NCBI RefSeq assembly: GCF_030709675.1
Contig: NZ_JAUZQD010000008.1
Coordinates: 1-64,000, forward strand
Length of the DNA: 64,000 bases
From: Symbioplanes lichenis
Lineage (GTDB): Bacteria > Actinomycetota > Actinomycetes > Mycobacteriales > Micromonosporaceae
Reading direction: 5' to 3'
Shown: positions 35,680 through 44,372 of the stretch, one piece after another
How the letters are laid out: each line of letters begins with the position of its first letter
Position numbering within the stretch: the stretch's first letter is position 1
Translations under genes and position numbers: made by a program
Notes under the pieces: generated by a model
Told to the model about the DNA's origin: nothing
Seen by the model: the letters and a program-made list of their open reading frames with translations, nothing else
Databases searched by the model: none

Positions 35680-37005
35680 GTGCAAGACACCCCTGACATC
35701 GCCGACCGGCACGACGCGGTCTGCGTGATCGGTGCGGGCGCCAGCGGTCTGGCCACCGTCAAGAACCTGCGTGAGCAGGGTTTCTCGGTCGACTGCTACG
35801 AGCGGGAGACGTCGGTCGGCGGCGCCTGGAACTGGCGCCACGACCGCAGTCCCGTCTATGCGTCGATGCACCTGGTCTCCTCCCGCCCGCTCACCGAGTT
35901 CCCCGACTTCCCGATGCCGGACGACTGGCCGGACTATCCCCACCACACCCGGCTGCTGACCTATCTCGAGCGTTACGCCGACCACTTCGGCCTGCGGGAC
36001 AGCATCTGGTTCGGCACCGAGGTGGTCGCGGTGACCCCGGCGGGCGACGGCCGGTGGGAGGTCACAACGCGCAGCACGGGCGGCGGCGCCGAGCGGGTCC
36101 AGCGCTACGCGGCCGTGGTCGCGGCCAACGGGCACAACTGGGCGCCGAAGCCGCTGTCCGTGGACACCTCCGGCTTCCGCGGCAAGGTGATGCACGCCTC
36201 CGCCTTCAAGGACCCGGCCCAGCTGCGGGGCCGCCGGGTGCTGGTGGTCGGCGGCGGCAACAGCGGCTGCGACATCGCGGTCGAGGCGGCCCAGCAGGCG
36301 GAGACGGTCTGGCACTCCACCCGGCGCGGCTACTGGTACGCCCCCAAGTACCTCTTCGGCCGCCCGCTCGACCAGATGCTCCTGCACTGGCGGCTGCCCC
36401 AGTGGCTCTACGAGCGGGTGCTCCGGCTGGCCGTCGGCGACCTCACCCGCTTCGGGCTGCCGGCTCCCGACCACCGCCCGTACGAGAGCCATCCCGTCGT
36501 CAACAGCCAGCTCGCCTACTATCTGGGCCACGGCCGGATCACCGCGGTCGGCGACGTGGCCCGGATGGAGGGCTCCACGGTGGAGCTCGCCGACGGCCGG
36601 CGCATCGACCCGGACCTCGTCGTGACCGCCACTGGCTACCTGCCGCACTTCGGCTTCCTCGCCCCCGAGCTGCTCGACATGGACGAGGACGGGCGCCCCG
36701 ACCTGCATCTGCACACGTTCGCGCGCAAGCACCCGACGCTGGCCGTGGTCGGCCTGGTGCAGTCCGACGCCGGGCTGTTCCCGCTGGCCCACTGGCAGAG
36801 CGTCGCCGTCGCCCGGTGGCTGCGGCTGCGCCTGACGGACCCGGACCGCGCCGCCGCCGTCCAGCAGAAGGAGTCGTCCCGGCCGCTGCGCAGCTGGACC
36901 CGGCTCAAGGTGGTGCCCTCGTCGCGGCACTGGTTCGAGGTGGGCCACCTGTCCTATCTGCGCGCCGTCCAAGGCCTGCTCGACGAGATGGAGCCCGCCC
37001 GATGA
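35680..37005 (+). CDS. Flavin-containing monooxygenase-like oxidoreductase
   Basis: A 441-residue class B flavoprotein monooxygenase. It has the FAD motif GAGASG at residues 18-23, the FMO-type fingerprint FRGKVMHASAF, a second Rossmann motif VVGGGNSG for NADPH, and the ATGYLPHF motif. It likely oxygenates a ketone, amine or sulfide; the substrate is unknown. It is the first of three overlapping genes (oxygenase, hydrolase, acetyltransferase). Confidence 0.9.
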   Translation: MQDTPDIADRHDAVCVIGAGASGLATVKNLREQGFSVDCYERETSVGGAWNWRHDRSPVYASMHLVSSRPLTEFPDFPMPDDWPDYPHHTRLLTYLERYADHFGLRDSIWFGTEVVAVTPAGDGRWEVTTRSTGGGAERVQRYAAVVAANGHNWAPKPLSVDTSGFRGKVMHASAFKDPAQLRGRRVLVVGGGNSGCDIAVEAAQQAETVWHSTRRGYWYAPKYLFGRPLDQMLLHWRLPQWLYERVLRLAVGDLTRFGLPAPDHRPYESHPVVNSQLAYYLGHGRITAVGDVARMEGSTVELADGRRIDPDLVVTATGYLPHFGFLAPELLDMDEDGRPDLHLHTFARKHPTLAVVGLVQSDAGLFPLAHWQSVAVARWLRLRLTDPDRAAAVQQKESSRPLRSWTRLKVVPSSRHWFEVGHLSYLRAVQGLLDEMEPAR

Positions 37006-37757
37006 GCCCCCGCGTGCTGCGGACGGAGGACTGGACGGCGCCGGTGCCCCCGGTCAAGCGCGAAGTGCTCAGCGCCCTGCCGCATCCCGACGACGGCCGG
37101 CCGCCCCTGCTCTTCGTGCCGGGGCTCGGGCACGCCGCGTGGTCCTTCCGCGAGCACTGGCTCGGCCATGCGGCGACCCGGGGCTTCCCGGCGTACGCGA
37201 TCAGTCCGCGCGAGCGGGGCACCCTGCGCGCCTACGTCCACGACGTCGTGCAGGCGGCCGCCGGTCTGCCGCGCCAGACGGTCCTGATCGGACACGGCTT
37301 CGGCGCCCTCGTCGTCGCCCATGCCCTGGCCCGCTATCCGGCCCGGGCGGCCGTGCTCTCGGCGCCGCTGCTGAACGGCTGGGCGGCGGTGGGCGCGGCG
37401 CTCCGGGCCAACCCGGCCGGCGCCCTGCCGGGCCTGCTCGGGCGGCCGGTGCGCCTCTCCGGGCCGCAGCTCGGGCTGGCCGACACCGCGCGCGTCGCCG
37501 GCGTCCCGGCCCGGCTCTGCCGCGAGCTGATCATGGCTCCGGACCCGGGCGAGCCGGTCGGCGCCCCGCCCACCCTGGTCCTCGGCAGCCCCGACGACCG
37601 CGTGGTCACCCGCCGCGCCCTGGACGCCGCGGCCGCGCGCTACGGCGGCGCGCCGCTGCTCTTCCCGGGCATGGGTCACGACCTGATGCTGGCGCCGGGC
37701 TGGGAGGAGCCGATCGACGCCGTCCTGGACTGGCTGCTCAAGGAGCTGCCGTCGTGA
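37002..37757 (+). CDS. Alpha/beta-hydrolase-fold protein with Gly at the nucleophile position
   Basis: A 251-residue alpha/beta hydrolase. The fold is clear: FVPGLGHAAWSF oxyanion loop, the elbow segment LIGHGFGALVV, GSPDDRVV with the acid Asp, and GMGHDLML with His. At the elbow, GxSxG reads G-H-G-F-G, so Gly99 (codon GGC at 37296-37298) replaces the nucleophile Ser. It may be inactive as an esterase or may act by another mechanism, as some cofactor-free fold members do. The ATG overlaps the FMO stop. Confidence 0.87.
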   Translation: MSPRVLRTEDWTAPVPPVKREVLSALPHPDDGRPPLLFVPGLGHAAWSFREHWLGHAATRGFPAYAISPRERGTLRAYVHDVVQAAAGLPRQTVLIGHGFGALVVAHALARYPARAAVLSAPLLNGWAAVGAALRANPAGALPGLLGRPVRLSGPQLGLADTARVAGVPARLCRELIMAPDPGEPVGAPPTLVLGSPDDRVVTRRALDAAAARYGGAPLLFPGMGHDLMLAPGWEEPIDAVLDWLLKELPS

Positions 37758-38242
37758 CGGTCACCCTCCGCTCGCTCACGCTGGAGGACACCGCCGCGGT
37801 GCACGACTACGCCCGGCTGCCGGAGTCGTCGGCCTTCCAGCCGTGGGGCCCGAACACCGAGGAGGAGACGGCCGCCTACGTCCGCGAGGCCGTCGCCGCG
37901 GGCCCGGATCGGCTGGTCTTCGCCATCCTGCGCGACGGCGGCCTCGTGGGCGCGGCGGAGCTTCTCCTGCGCGGCCCGGCGGCCGCCGAGATCGGCTACG
38001 TCGTCCACCCTCGGCACCACGGCCAGGGCATCGCCACGGCCGCGGCGCGTCAGCTGCTCCGCCTGGGCTTCGACGAGTACGCCCGGCACCGCATCTATGC
38101 CACCTGCGACCCCCGCAACCTCGCCTCGGCGGCCGTCCTCCGCAGGATCGGCATGCGCCACGAGGGCCGGATGCGCGGCACGATCCTCCTGCCCACCGGC
38201 TGGCGCGACTCCGACCTCTACGCCGTCCTCGAGGACGACTGA
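37754..38242 (+). CDS. GNAT acetyltransferase (RimJ-like)
   Basis: A 162-residue N-acetyltransferase. The acetyl-CoA loop is HHGQGIATAAARQLL and the C-terminal part has NLASAAVLRRIGMRHEG, typical of RimJ/RimL-like enzymes. The GTG start overlaps the hydrolase stop (GTGA), so it is the third gene of the FMO operon. The substrate is unknown. Confidence 0.92.
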   Translation: MTVTLRSLTLEDTAAVHDYARLPESSAFQPWGPNTEEETAAYVREAVAAGPDRLVFAILRDGGLVGAAELLLRGPAAAEIGYVVHPRHHGQGIATAAARQLLRLGFDEYARHRIYATCDPRNLASAAVLRRIGMRHEGRMRGTILLPTGWRDSDLYAVLEDD

Positions 38243-38289
38243 CCGCCACAGCTCAAGTCGGCCCGGGCCAGGCCGATGGGCGGGCCGAC

Positions 38290-38901
38290 ATGAGAAAGCT
38301 GTGGATCGCCGTGAGCGTCGCCTGGGTGCTGCTGCTCGGCGCCGCCGTGCCCCCGCACCCGCCCACGCCCGCGATCCCGGACGCCGCCGCGGCCGTCGCG
38401 TGGGGAGACGTCGCCGCGCAGGCCGCCGAGGGCAAGGCGCTGGTCCTCCACGCGCTGACCTACTCCGACTCCGGACCGTCCTGCGAGCTGTTCCCGGTGC
38501 CGCGATCGCTGCCGGTCCGGCTCCGGCTCGGCGAGTTCGTGGCTGTCGGCCCGGATCTCTACCAGATCACCGCGGTCACGTCCGAGCGGAACATCGAGCG
38601 CGTGTGGCTCGCCGCGGATGTCGTCGTCCGGTCGCCCTCGTGCGCCTCCGGGCTGATCTCGCTGTGGGACTTCCTCTTCGTGGCCACCGACGGCTCGGTG
38701 GTGCAGCCGACGCCGCGGGGCCGGGCGGACGAGCTCACCATGTACGCGCTGCCCGCCGGTGGGTGGACGGCCGGGCGGGTCTGGTTCGACCTGCCGGCCG
38801 GCGCGGTCGCGGGCGGTGCGGTGGCCGTACGCCGACCGCCGTGGAGCGGCTCGTGGAGCCGGCCGGAGCCGTTCGTCCCGTACGGGATGTGGCCGGTCTA
38901 A
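38290..38901 (+). CDS. Secreted or anchored hypothetical protein
   Basis: A 203-residue protein with an N-terminal signal (MRKLWIAVSVAWVLLLGAAV) and an otherwise soluble, beta-rich sequence containing two Cys (SCELF and SCASG) that may form a disulfide. No family is recognised. It is 47 bp after the acetyltransferase gene, and its TAA overlaps the TAG of the convergent otsA gene by two bases. Confidence 0.78.
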   Translation: MRKLWIAVSVAWVLLLGAAVPPHPPTPAIPDAAAAVAWGDVAAQAAEGKALVLHALTYSDSGPSCELFPVPRSLPVRLRLGEFVAVGPDLYQITAVTSERNIERVWLAADVVVRSPSCASGLISLWDFLFVATDGSVVQPTPRGRADELTMYALPAGGWTAGRVWFDLPAGAVAGGAVAVRRPPWSGSWSRPEPFVPYGMWPV

Positions 38902-40313
38902 CCCGGGATGCGGGCGGCGACCCGGCCGGTGCTGTCGAGGGTGGTCAGGTAGGAGCGGGCCCACTGGACGATGTCGTGACCGGTCAGGTGGTCGCGCATG
39001 GCGGTCATGCGGCGTTCGAGGTCGGCGGGGTCGGCCTCCATGGCCTGCAGCAGGCGTTCCTTGAGGCCGTCGACGTCGTGCGGGTTGACCTGGAAGGCGT
39101 CGGTGAACTCGTCGGCGGCGCCCGCGAACTCGCTGAGGACCAGGGCGCCGGTGGCGTCGGCGCGGGCGGCGACGTACTCCTTGGCGACCAGGTTCATGCC
39201 GTCGCGCAGCGGGGTGACGACCATGATGTCGGCGGTCTGGTAGAGGGCGGCCAGTTCGGCGCGGTCGAAGGGCTGGATGAGGTAGTGGACGGCCGGCTCG
39301 CCGACCCGGCCGTACTCGCCGTTGATCCGGCCGACCTCGCTCTCGATGCGGTCGCGCAGGCGGCGGTACTTCTCGACGCGTTCGCGGCTGGGGACGGCGA
39401 CCTGGACCATGACGGTGTCGCGGACCTTGACGCGGCCGTCACGCAGGAGCTCGCTGTACGCGGTGAGGCGCTGCTCGATGCCCTTGATGTAGTCGAGGCG
39501 GTCGACGCTGAGCAGGACCCGGCGCGGGCGGCCCAGGTCGGAGCGGAGCTGGGCGGCCCGGGTGCGGACGTCGCGGCGAGCGGCGAGGGCCTGCATCTCG
39601 GCGACGTCGATCGACATGGGGAAGGCGCCCGTCCGGATGGTCCGGCCCTCGAAGGAGATCTGGTCGTCCCCGGTGACCTCGGCCCCGAGCAGCTTGGCGG
39701 TCAGCTGGGCGATGTTGTGGGCGGCCTGGGGACGCTGGAAGCCGACCAGGTCGGCGCCGAGCATGCCGCGCAGCAGCTCGATGCGCCGGGGGAGCTGCAT
39801 GAAGAGCTCGGGCGGCGGGAAGGGCACGTGCAGGAAGAAGCCGATGAGGACGTCCGGCCGGCGCTCGCGGATCATCTGCGGCACCAGCTGCAGGTGGTAG
39901 TCCTGCACCCAGACCGTGCCGCCCGGCTCGACGGCCTCGGCGGCGGCCTCGGCGAAGCGGCGGTTGACCTCGCGATAGGTCTCCCACCAGCCGCGGTCGA
40001 AGACGGCCTGCTCGACGGCGTCGTGGTAGAGCGGCCACAGCGTGGAGTTCGCGAAGCCCTCGTAGTAGCCGGCCAGGTCGTCGGCGGACAGGGCGATCGG
40101 GCACATCCGCAGGCTGCCGATGTCGGGCAGGTCGGGGGCGGGCCCCTCGTGGCCGGACCAGCCGACCCAGGTGGCGGGGGTCTGCTCGAGGATGGCGTGC
40201 AGCGCGCCGGCCAGGCCGCCGGGGCTGCGCCGCCACTCGAAGGCGCCGTCGAAGGCGCTGTTGTCATCCACGGGCAGACGGTTGGCGACGACCACGAGCG
40301 AGCTCTGGCGCAT
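38898..40313 (-). CDS. otsA: Trehalose-6-phosphate synthase (OtsA)
   Basis: A GT20 enzyme making trehalose-6-phosphate from a nucleotide-activated glucose and glucose-6-phosphate. The 471-residue protein has the N-terminal loop NRLPV, WVGW, WVQDYHLQLVPQMIR, HVPFPPPELF, SVDRLDYIKGI, and the donor motif PLRDGMNLVAKEYVAAR. The partner phosphatase gene otsB is not next to it. A -10 element at leaderless distance precedes the ATG. Confidence 0.95.
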   Translation of the reverse strand: MRQSSLVVVANRLPVDDNSAFDGAFEWRRSPGGLAGALHAILEQTPATWVGWSGHEGPAPDLPDIGSLRMCPIALSADDLAGYYEGFANSTLWPLYHDAVEQAVFDRGWWETYREVNRRFAEAAAEAVEPGGTVWVQDYHLQLVPQMIRERRPDVLIGFFLHVPFPPPELFMQLPRRIELLRGMLGADLVGFQRPQAAHNIAQLTAKLLGAEVTGDDQISFEGRTIRTGAFPMSIDVAEMQALAARRDVRTRAAQLRSDLGRPRRVLLSVDRLDYIKGIEQRLTAYSELLRDGRVKVRDTVMVQVAVPSRERVEKYRRLRDRIESEVGRINGEYGRVGEPAVHYLIQPFDRAELAALYQTADIMVVTPLRDGMNLVAKEYVAARADATGALVLSEFAGAADEFTDAFQVNPHDVDGLKERLLQAMEADPADLERRMTAMRDHLTGHDIVQWARSYLTTLDSTGRVAARIPG

Positions 40314-40320
40314 CCACGAG

Positions 40321-40326
40321 ACGTTA
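40321..40326 (-). promoter_or_regulatory. Leaderless -10 element for otsA
   Basis: On the minus strand TAACGT ends 7 nt before the ATG at 40313. A TTGTTT lies 18 nt upstream of it as a weak -35. Confidence 0.5.
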
Positions 40327-40407
40327 GTGGACGACTACCCAGCGAAACAACAAAGGGCCTCGATGGGACAGATCACACCACGGCGCGCCGCGCGCCAACC
40401 CCCCAGG

Positions 40408-41262
40408 TCACACCACGGCGCCGTCGTCGTCGTCGTCCTCGTCGTCGCCCGAGCGCAGCCGCCACACCAGCGTCACCGCGCCCGCCACGATCGCGGCGAA
40501 GCCCATCAGCGTCACGATCCGCGCCTCGATCGGCAGCAGCGTCGGGAACAGGAAGAGCACGAAGCCCACGACCACGCCCAGCACGCCGGCGATCGCGTAT
40601 TTCGACACGTGGGGCAGCGGCGGCGGAGGCGGCGGGACATAGCGCTCGTCCTCGTCCTCGTCGTCGTCCGGGAGACCGGTGCCGAAGGTGTCGAGCCCGT
40701 CGAGCAGCGACTCCTGGTCCGTGCGGCGGCGGTTGTGCCGCACCTCACCGGCCGGCGGGGCGGGCTCCGGGGGCGGCGGCTCGGTGGCGCGGGCCGGGTC
40801 GATGCCCTCGGCCTCGGGCCACGGCGGGGCGGCCGGGTCGACCGCGGTGTGGAAGCCGGCGACGATCCGGGCCCACTCGGCGTCGACGTCGCTCTGCTCG
40901 CCGCCGGGTGGGGTGTCCGGGCGGGCCGGGCCGCCGGCCGCGGGCGACGACGCCGGCAGGGGCTCGGCCGTGGGGTCGGGCCAGGCCGGCGGGGTCTGCG
41001 TCAGCTTCCGCAGGTGCTCGCGGGCGGTGTCGAGGTGGTCGCGATCGACATAGAGCCGGTCGGTCGGGGTCGCCGGGAAGGTCGTCGCCCGGAAGATCGG
41101 GTCACGGTCGGCGGACGGCTGGAGATAGGCGGCGATGCCGCCCGCGGCGAGCACGTCGAGCAGGTGCTCACCCACGCGCGGATCCACGTCGCCCGCGGCT
41201 GCGTAGTCAGCCGCGTCGAGCCCGTTGTCCCGCCGCCCGCGACGGGCGCCACCCGCAGACAC
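40408..41262 (-). CDS. Hypothetical protein with two C-terminal membrane helices
   Basis: A 284-residue protein. The N-terminal 80 residues form a small globular domain (EHLLDVLAAGGIAAYLQP and LYVDRDHLDTAREHL), reminiscent of DUF2007-type ligand domains. A Pro-rich acidic linker follows, then two helices near the C terminus (YAIAGVLGVVVGFVLFLF and IVTLMGFAAIVAGAV), and a short poly-Asp tail. I chose the GTG at 41262 with GAGAGG 8 nt upstream; a GTG three codons earlier is also open. The function is unknown. Confidence 0.75.
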   Translation of the reverse strand: MSAGGARRGRRDNGLDAADYAAAGDVDPRVGEHLLDVLAAGGIAAYLQPSADRDPIFRATTFPATPTDRLYVDRDHLDTAREHLRKLTQTPPAWPDPTAEPLPASSPAAGGPARPDTPPGGEQSDVDAEWARIVAGFHTAVDPAAPPWPEAEGIDPARATEPPPPEPAPPAGEVRHNRRRTDQESLLDGLDTFGTGLPDDDEDEDERYVPPPPPPLPHVSKYAIAGVLGVVVGFVLFLFPTLLPIEARIVTLMGFAAIVAGAVTLVWRLRSGDDEDDDDDGAVV

Positions 41263-41373
41263 CCTGCACACCTCTCGCCCCCGCGCTCCACACGCGCGTG
41301 CCCCATGGTGACACGGCGAAGGGCCGTTCCGGGAGTGCGTGTGGCGTGCCGCTCGGTTTCGGTCTCGACAAGA

Positions 41374-42213
41374 TCACGTCAGCGCGGTGATCAAATCGGC
41401 GGGCGCGCAGGTCACGGGCCGGTCGCTGACCTGACCGTCGCCCAGCTCGACCAGCCGCCACCGGCCGTCCTCGTGCCGGACCAGGTCGGCCGTCACGAAG
41501 GGCAGCCCGAGCCCGGCGACGGCCGCGGCGAGCCCGGCCGGCACCTCGACGCCGCCGGGCAGCTCGCCGGGAGTGTCGGGATGGGCCGTGACCAGCCGGC
41601 ACTCCCCGCCGACCCACCACGTCCGCGCCTCGGCCCCGGTGAACGCCTCGAACCGCCGCACCACGAACCCGCCCGTGAACTCCTCCGCCCGCAACTCCCG
41701 GAACCGGCGGGCCACCTTTCCGGCCGTGGAGAGATCCGTCACGTCGGGGACGAACGCCGCCTCGGCCCAGTGGTGCTTCAGCGACTTGCTGTAGTCCCGG
41801 AGCACCGCGGCGCCGCCGCCGAGCGCCGTGCAAGCCTGCTCGAACGCGCCGACATCCTGCCCCACCGTCCATGCCGTGTCCGGGGTCCACGCGGCCAGCG
41901 GCTCGTACCACCCTGGCAGCTCGTGGGCCCGCCGGTACTGCGCGGCGCTCGTCCGGAGCGTCACGTCCCGGGCAACCAGCGCCGCCTCGAACGCTTCATA
42001 GTGTGCGGAGCGCAGCATCCAGCCCCGGTACACCGCGTCGGGGCCGGCGGGGACGCGGGCGACGGCGGCCGCGGCGTCCCCGCCGCCGGCCAGCGCGTCA
42101 TGATCGATGACGGCGACCGTGAGCCCCGCCTCCCGGGCCGCCGCGGCCTCGGCCGCGAAGTGCTCGTCGGGCCGCCGCGGGCGCAGCGGGTCGCCGGGGA
42201 CCAGGAGCATCAT
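41374..42213 (-). CDS. ATP-grasp-like protein (R2K clade)
   Basis: A 279-residue protein resembling the DUF4343/R2K ATP-grasp family: RDYSKSLKHHWAEAAFVPD as the Lys-containing nucleotide segment, EFTGGFVVRRFE, and VTADLVRHEDGRWRLVELGDGQVS as the metal-binding C-terminal strands. R2K members are linked to peptide-tagging and defence-related ligations, but no such partner is visible here. Its ATG overlaps the stop of the DUF2087 gene, so the two are coupled. Confidence 0.7.
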   Translation of the reverse strand: MMLLVPGDPLRPRRPDEHFAAEAAAAREAGLTVAVIDHDALAGGGDAAAAVARVPAGPDAVYRGWMLRSAHYEAFEAALVARDVTLRTSAAQYRRAHELPGWYEPLAAWTPDTAWTVGQDVGAFEQACTALGGGAAVLRDYSKSLKHHWAEAAFVPDVTDLSTAGKVARRFRELRAEEFTGGFVVRRFEAFTGAEARTWWVGGECRLVTAHPDTPGELPGGVEVPAGLAAAVAGLGLPFVTADLVRHEDGRWRLVELGDGQVSDRPVTCAPADLITALT

Positions 42214-42782
42214 CCGGCTGCTCCCGTCACGGGCCGCTCAGTCACCGGGCCGTACGTCGTCCCGGCCCGGTCCCGCTCCAGCCACCCGGTCTCGACCAGC
42301 ATCCGCCGCACGGCCGCCACGTCGTCGGTCACCACGGCGAGCCGCTTGTTCAGCGTGTCCTCGTCGCACAGCCCGTCGAGCGCCAGATAGCGGGTGAGCA
42401 GCTCGCCGACGAGCGGATAGCGCTCGCTCTGGGTCGGCGGCAGCGAGGTCAGCCGCCCGTGGGCGAAGAACCCGCGCAGCGCCGGGTACTCCGCCAGCAG
42501 CGGGGCCAGTGGCTGGGCCTTGTCGACGGCCTGGGCGACCTCGCGCAGCTCGCCGGGCTTCACCCGGTAGACCCCGTTGCCGGTGCCGGTCGCCACGCCG
42601 ACCCCGACCAGCCGGGCCAGGATGGTGCCGACCTCCTGCACCGGCTTGTCCATCGCGTACGCCAGCTCGGCCAGCGTGACGCCCTCCTTGCCCCGGCGGG
42701 TCAGCTCGGCGAACGCCGTCAGCCGCTCGGGCACGGCGAGCTGGGTGAGGATCTCGGCGGCACGCGCCGCTTCGGCAGACAT
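42210..42782 (-). CDS. Winged-helix protein with DUF2087 domain
   Basis: A 190-residue protein. The N-terminal part is an ArsR-like winged helix (AELTRRGKEGVTLAELAYAMDKPVQEVGTILARL), and the C-terminal part matches DUF2087 (LLTRYLALDGLCDEDTLNKRL and VRRMLVETGWLERD). It probably binds DNA and regulates its own operon or the divergent methyltransferase gene. It is coupled to the downstream ATP-grasp gene. Confidence 0.8.
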   Translation of the reverse strand: MSAEAARAAEILTQLAVPERLTAFAELTRRGKEGVTLAELAYAMDKPVQEVGTILARLVGVGVATGTGNGVYRVKPGELREVAQAVDKAQPLAPLLAEYPALRGFFAHGRLTSLPPTQSERYPLVGELLTRYLALDGLCDEDTLNKRLAVVTDDVAAVRRMLVETGWLERDRAGTTYGPVTERPVTGAAG

Positions 42783-42789
42783 GCCGACC

Positions 42790-42795
42790 ACCGTA
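42790..42795 (-). promoter_or_regulatory. Leaderless -10 element for the DUF2087/ATP-grasp operon
   Basis: On the minus strand TACGGT ends 7 nt before the ATG at 42782. Confidence 0.4.
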
Positions 42796-42890
42796 GGAGT
42801 TCCGGCCGGAGCGGGCATCCGATTACCGCGTCCGGACGGATCAGTGACAAGGCGGTGGCCGGGCCCGGATCGCGATGGAAGGGTGCCGGG

Positions 42891-43973
42891 ATGGACACCG
42901 GCACGCATACGGCCGCCGACGCGCTGGCCGATCGGCTGCTCACGGACACGCTCGGGGCGCTGGAGCTGTTCAGCGTCTTCCTCGGCCGCGAGCTGGGGCT
43001 CTACGAGGCGCTCGCCGCCGGCCCGTGCACCCCGGACGGGCTGGCGCGGACGGCCGGCATCGCGCCCCGCTACGCCCGCGAGTGGCTGGAGCAGCAGGCC
43101 GCCGCGGGACTGCTGGAGACCATCACGAGCAAGGACCTCCGCCGGTACGCGCTCCCGGCCGCGTACCGGCCGGTGTTGCTCGAACCGGAGAGCCCGGCGC
43201 ACGTCGCCCCGCTCGCCGATCTGATCGCGGGCATCGCGGGGGTGCTGCCCCGGCTGCCGGACGCCTACCGGTCGGGCGCCGGGGTCCCGTACCGGGACTA
43301 TGGTCCGATCTTCCGCCGGGGGCAGGGCGGCATCAACCGGCCCATGATCGCGCACGAGTTGCCCGGGTGGCTGGCCGCCGTGCCCGGGCTGGGCGCGCGG
43401 CTGACCGCCCCGGCGTCGCCGCGCATCGCCGACGTGGCCTGCGGGGAGGGCTGGTCGACGGTGGCGCTGGCGCGGGCCTTCCCGGGCGCGCTGCTGGACG
43501 CGTACGACATCGATCCGGACAGCGTCGGCGTCGCCCGGAGCAACGCCGCGGCCGCCGGGGTCGCCTCCCGCGTCGAGTGCCACCTGGCCGACGCGGCGGA
43601 GAAGGGCGCGCTCGGCGGCCCGTACGACCTGATCCTGATCGTCGAGGCGCTGCACGACCTCGCCCGGCCGGTCCCGCTGCTGGAGGCCGCCCGCGACGCG
43701 CTCGGCCCCGGCGGCGTGATCGTCGTGGTGGACGAGCGGGTGGCGGACCGCTTCCGCGCGCCGGCGGGCGAGGTCGAACGGCTCATGTACGGCTGGAGCG
43801 TCACCCACTGCCTGCCCGCCGCCCTGGCCGAGCAGCCGTCGGCCGGGCTCGGGACGGTGCTGCGGGCGCCGGCCGTGGTGGCGCTGGCCGAGGCGGCGGG
43901 TCTCGGCGCGGAGGTCCTGCCGCTCGGCAACGACTTCTTCCGCGTGTACGCGCTCAGCGCTTCGGCTGGTTGA
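42891..43973 (+). CDS. Class I SAM-dependent methyltransferase with N-terminal dimerisation domain
   Basis: A 360-residue protein. The N-terminal winged-helix-like part (ALELFSVFLGRELGLYEAL and REWLEQQAAAGLLE) resembles the dimerisation domain of O-methyltransferases. The SAM site is IADVACGEGWSTVALA near residue 181, followed by DAYDIDPDSV. The substrate is unknown. It is divergent from the DUF2087 gene and convergent with the VOC gene, with stops overlapping by 20 bp. Confidence 0.88.
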   Translation: MDTGTHTAADALADRLLTDTLGALELFSVFLGRELGLYEALAAGPCTPDGLARTAGIAPRYAREWLEQQAAAGLLETITSKDLRRYALPAAYRPVLLEPESPAHVAPLADLIAGIAGVLPRLPDAYRSGAGVPYRDYGPIFRRGQGGINRPMIAHELPGWLAAVPGLGARLTAPASPRIADVACGEGWSTVALARAFPGALLDAYDIDPDSVGVARSNAAAAGVASRVECHLADAAEKGALGGPYDLILIVEALHDLARPVPLLEAARDALGPGGVIVVVDERVADRFRAPAGEVERLMYGWSVTHCLPAALAEQPSAGLGTVLRAPAVVALAEAAGLGAEVLPLGNDFFRVYALSASAG

Positions 43974-44367
43974 AGCGGAGCAGATTGCCCGACGGGTCGC
44001 GGAACGCGCAGTCCCGGACCCCGTACGGCTGGTCGGCCGGCTCCTGCAGCACCTCGGCCCCGGCCGCGCGGATGCGCTCGAAGGTGGCGTCGACGTCGCC
44101 GGTCGTGAAGATGACCCCGCGGAGCAGGCCCTTGGCGAGCATCTCGGCCATGGTCCGCTTGTCGGCCTCGGACGCGTTGGGGTCGGCGAGCGGCGGTTCG
44201 AGCACGATGCTGACGTCGGGCTGGGCCGGCGAGCCGACCGTCACCCAGCGCATGTTCTCGTAGCCGACGTCGTTGCGGACCTCGAAGCCGAGCGCGTCCC
44301 GGTAGAACGCGATGGCCTTGTCGAAGTCGGAGGTGGCGAGGAAGGTCTGCGCAAGTGTGATGTCCAT
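43954..44367 (-). CDS. VOC-family (glyoxalase/bleomycin-resistance fold) protein
   Basis: A 137-residue VOC protein with two beta-alpha-beta modules: LATSDFDKAIAFYRDALGFEV and DVDATFERIRAAGAEV, ending DPSGNLLRFNQP. Metal-ligand Glu/His positions are only partly recognisable. It is preceded by the AraC-type gene, 5 bp apart, so that regulator probably controls it. Confidence 0.88.
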   Translation of the reverse strand: MDITLAQTFLATSDFDKAIAFYRDALGFEVRNDVGYENMRWVTVGSPAQPDVSIVLEPPLADPNASEADKRTMAEMLAKGLLRGVIFTTGDVDATFERIRAAGAEVLQEPADQPYGVRDCAFRDPSGNLLRFNQPKR

Positions 44368-44372
44368 GCAGC

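Noticed and set aside
38097..41390. A 1097-codon open frame on the plus strand
   Set aside because: It runs antisense to otsA and across gene ends, is Gly/Arg/Val-rich in the way of GC-rich shadow frames, and shows no domain.
41374..42213. Assigning the ATP-grasp protein to a defence system
   Set aside because: R2K proteins occur in such contexts, but no effector, toxin or sensor partner is encoded nearby.
35680..43973. A secondary-metabolite gene cluster (FMO, hydrolase, methyltransferase)
   Set aside because: No synthase, carrier protein, terpene cyclase or RiPP precursor is present, and unrelated housekeeping genes lie between them.
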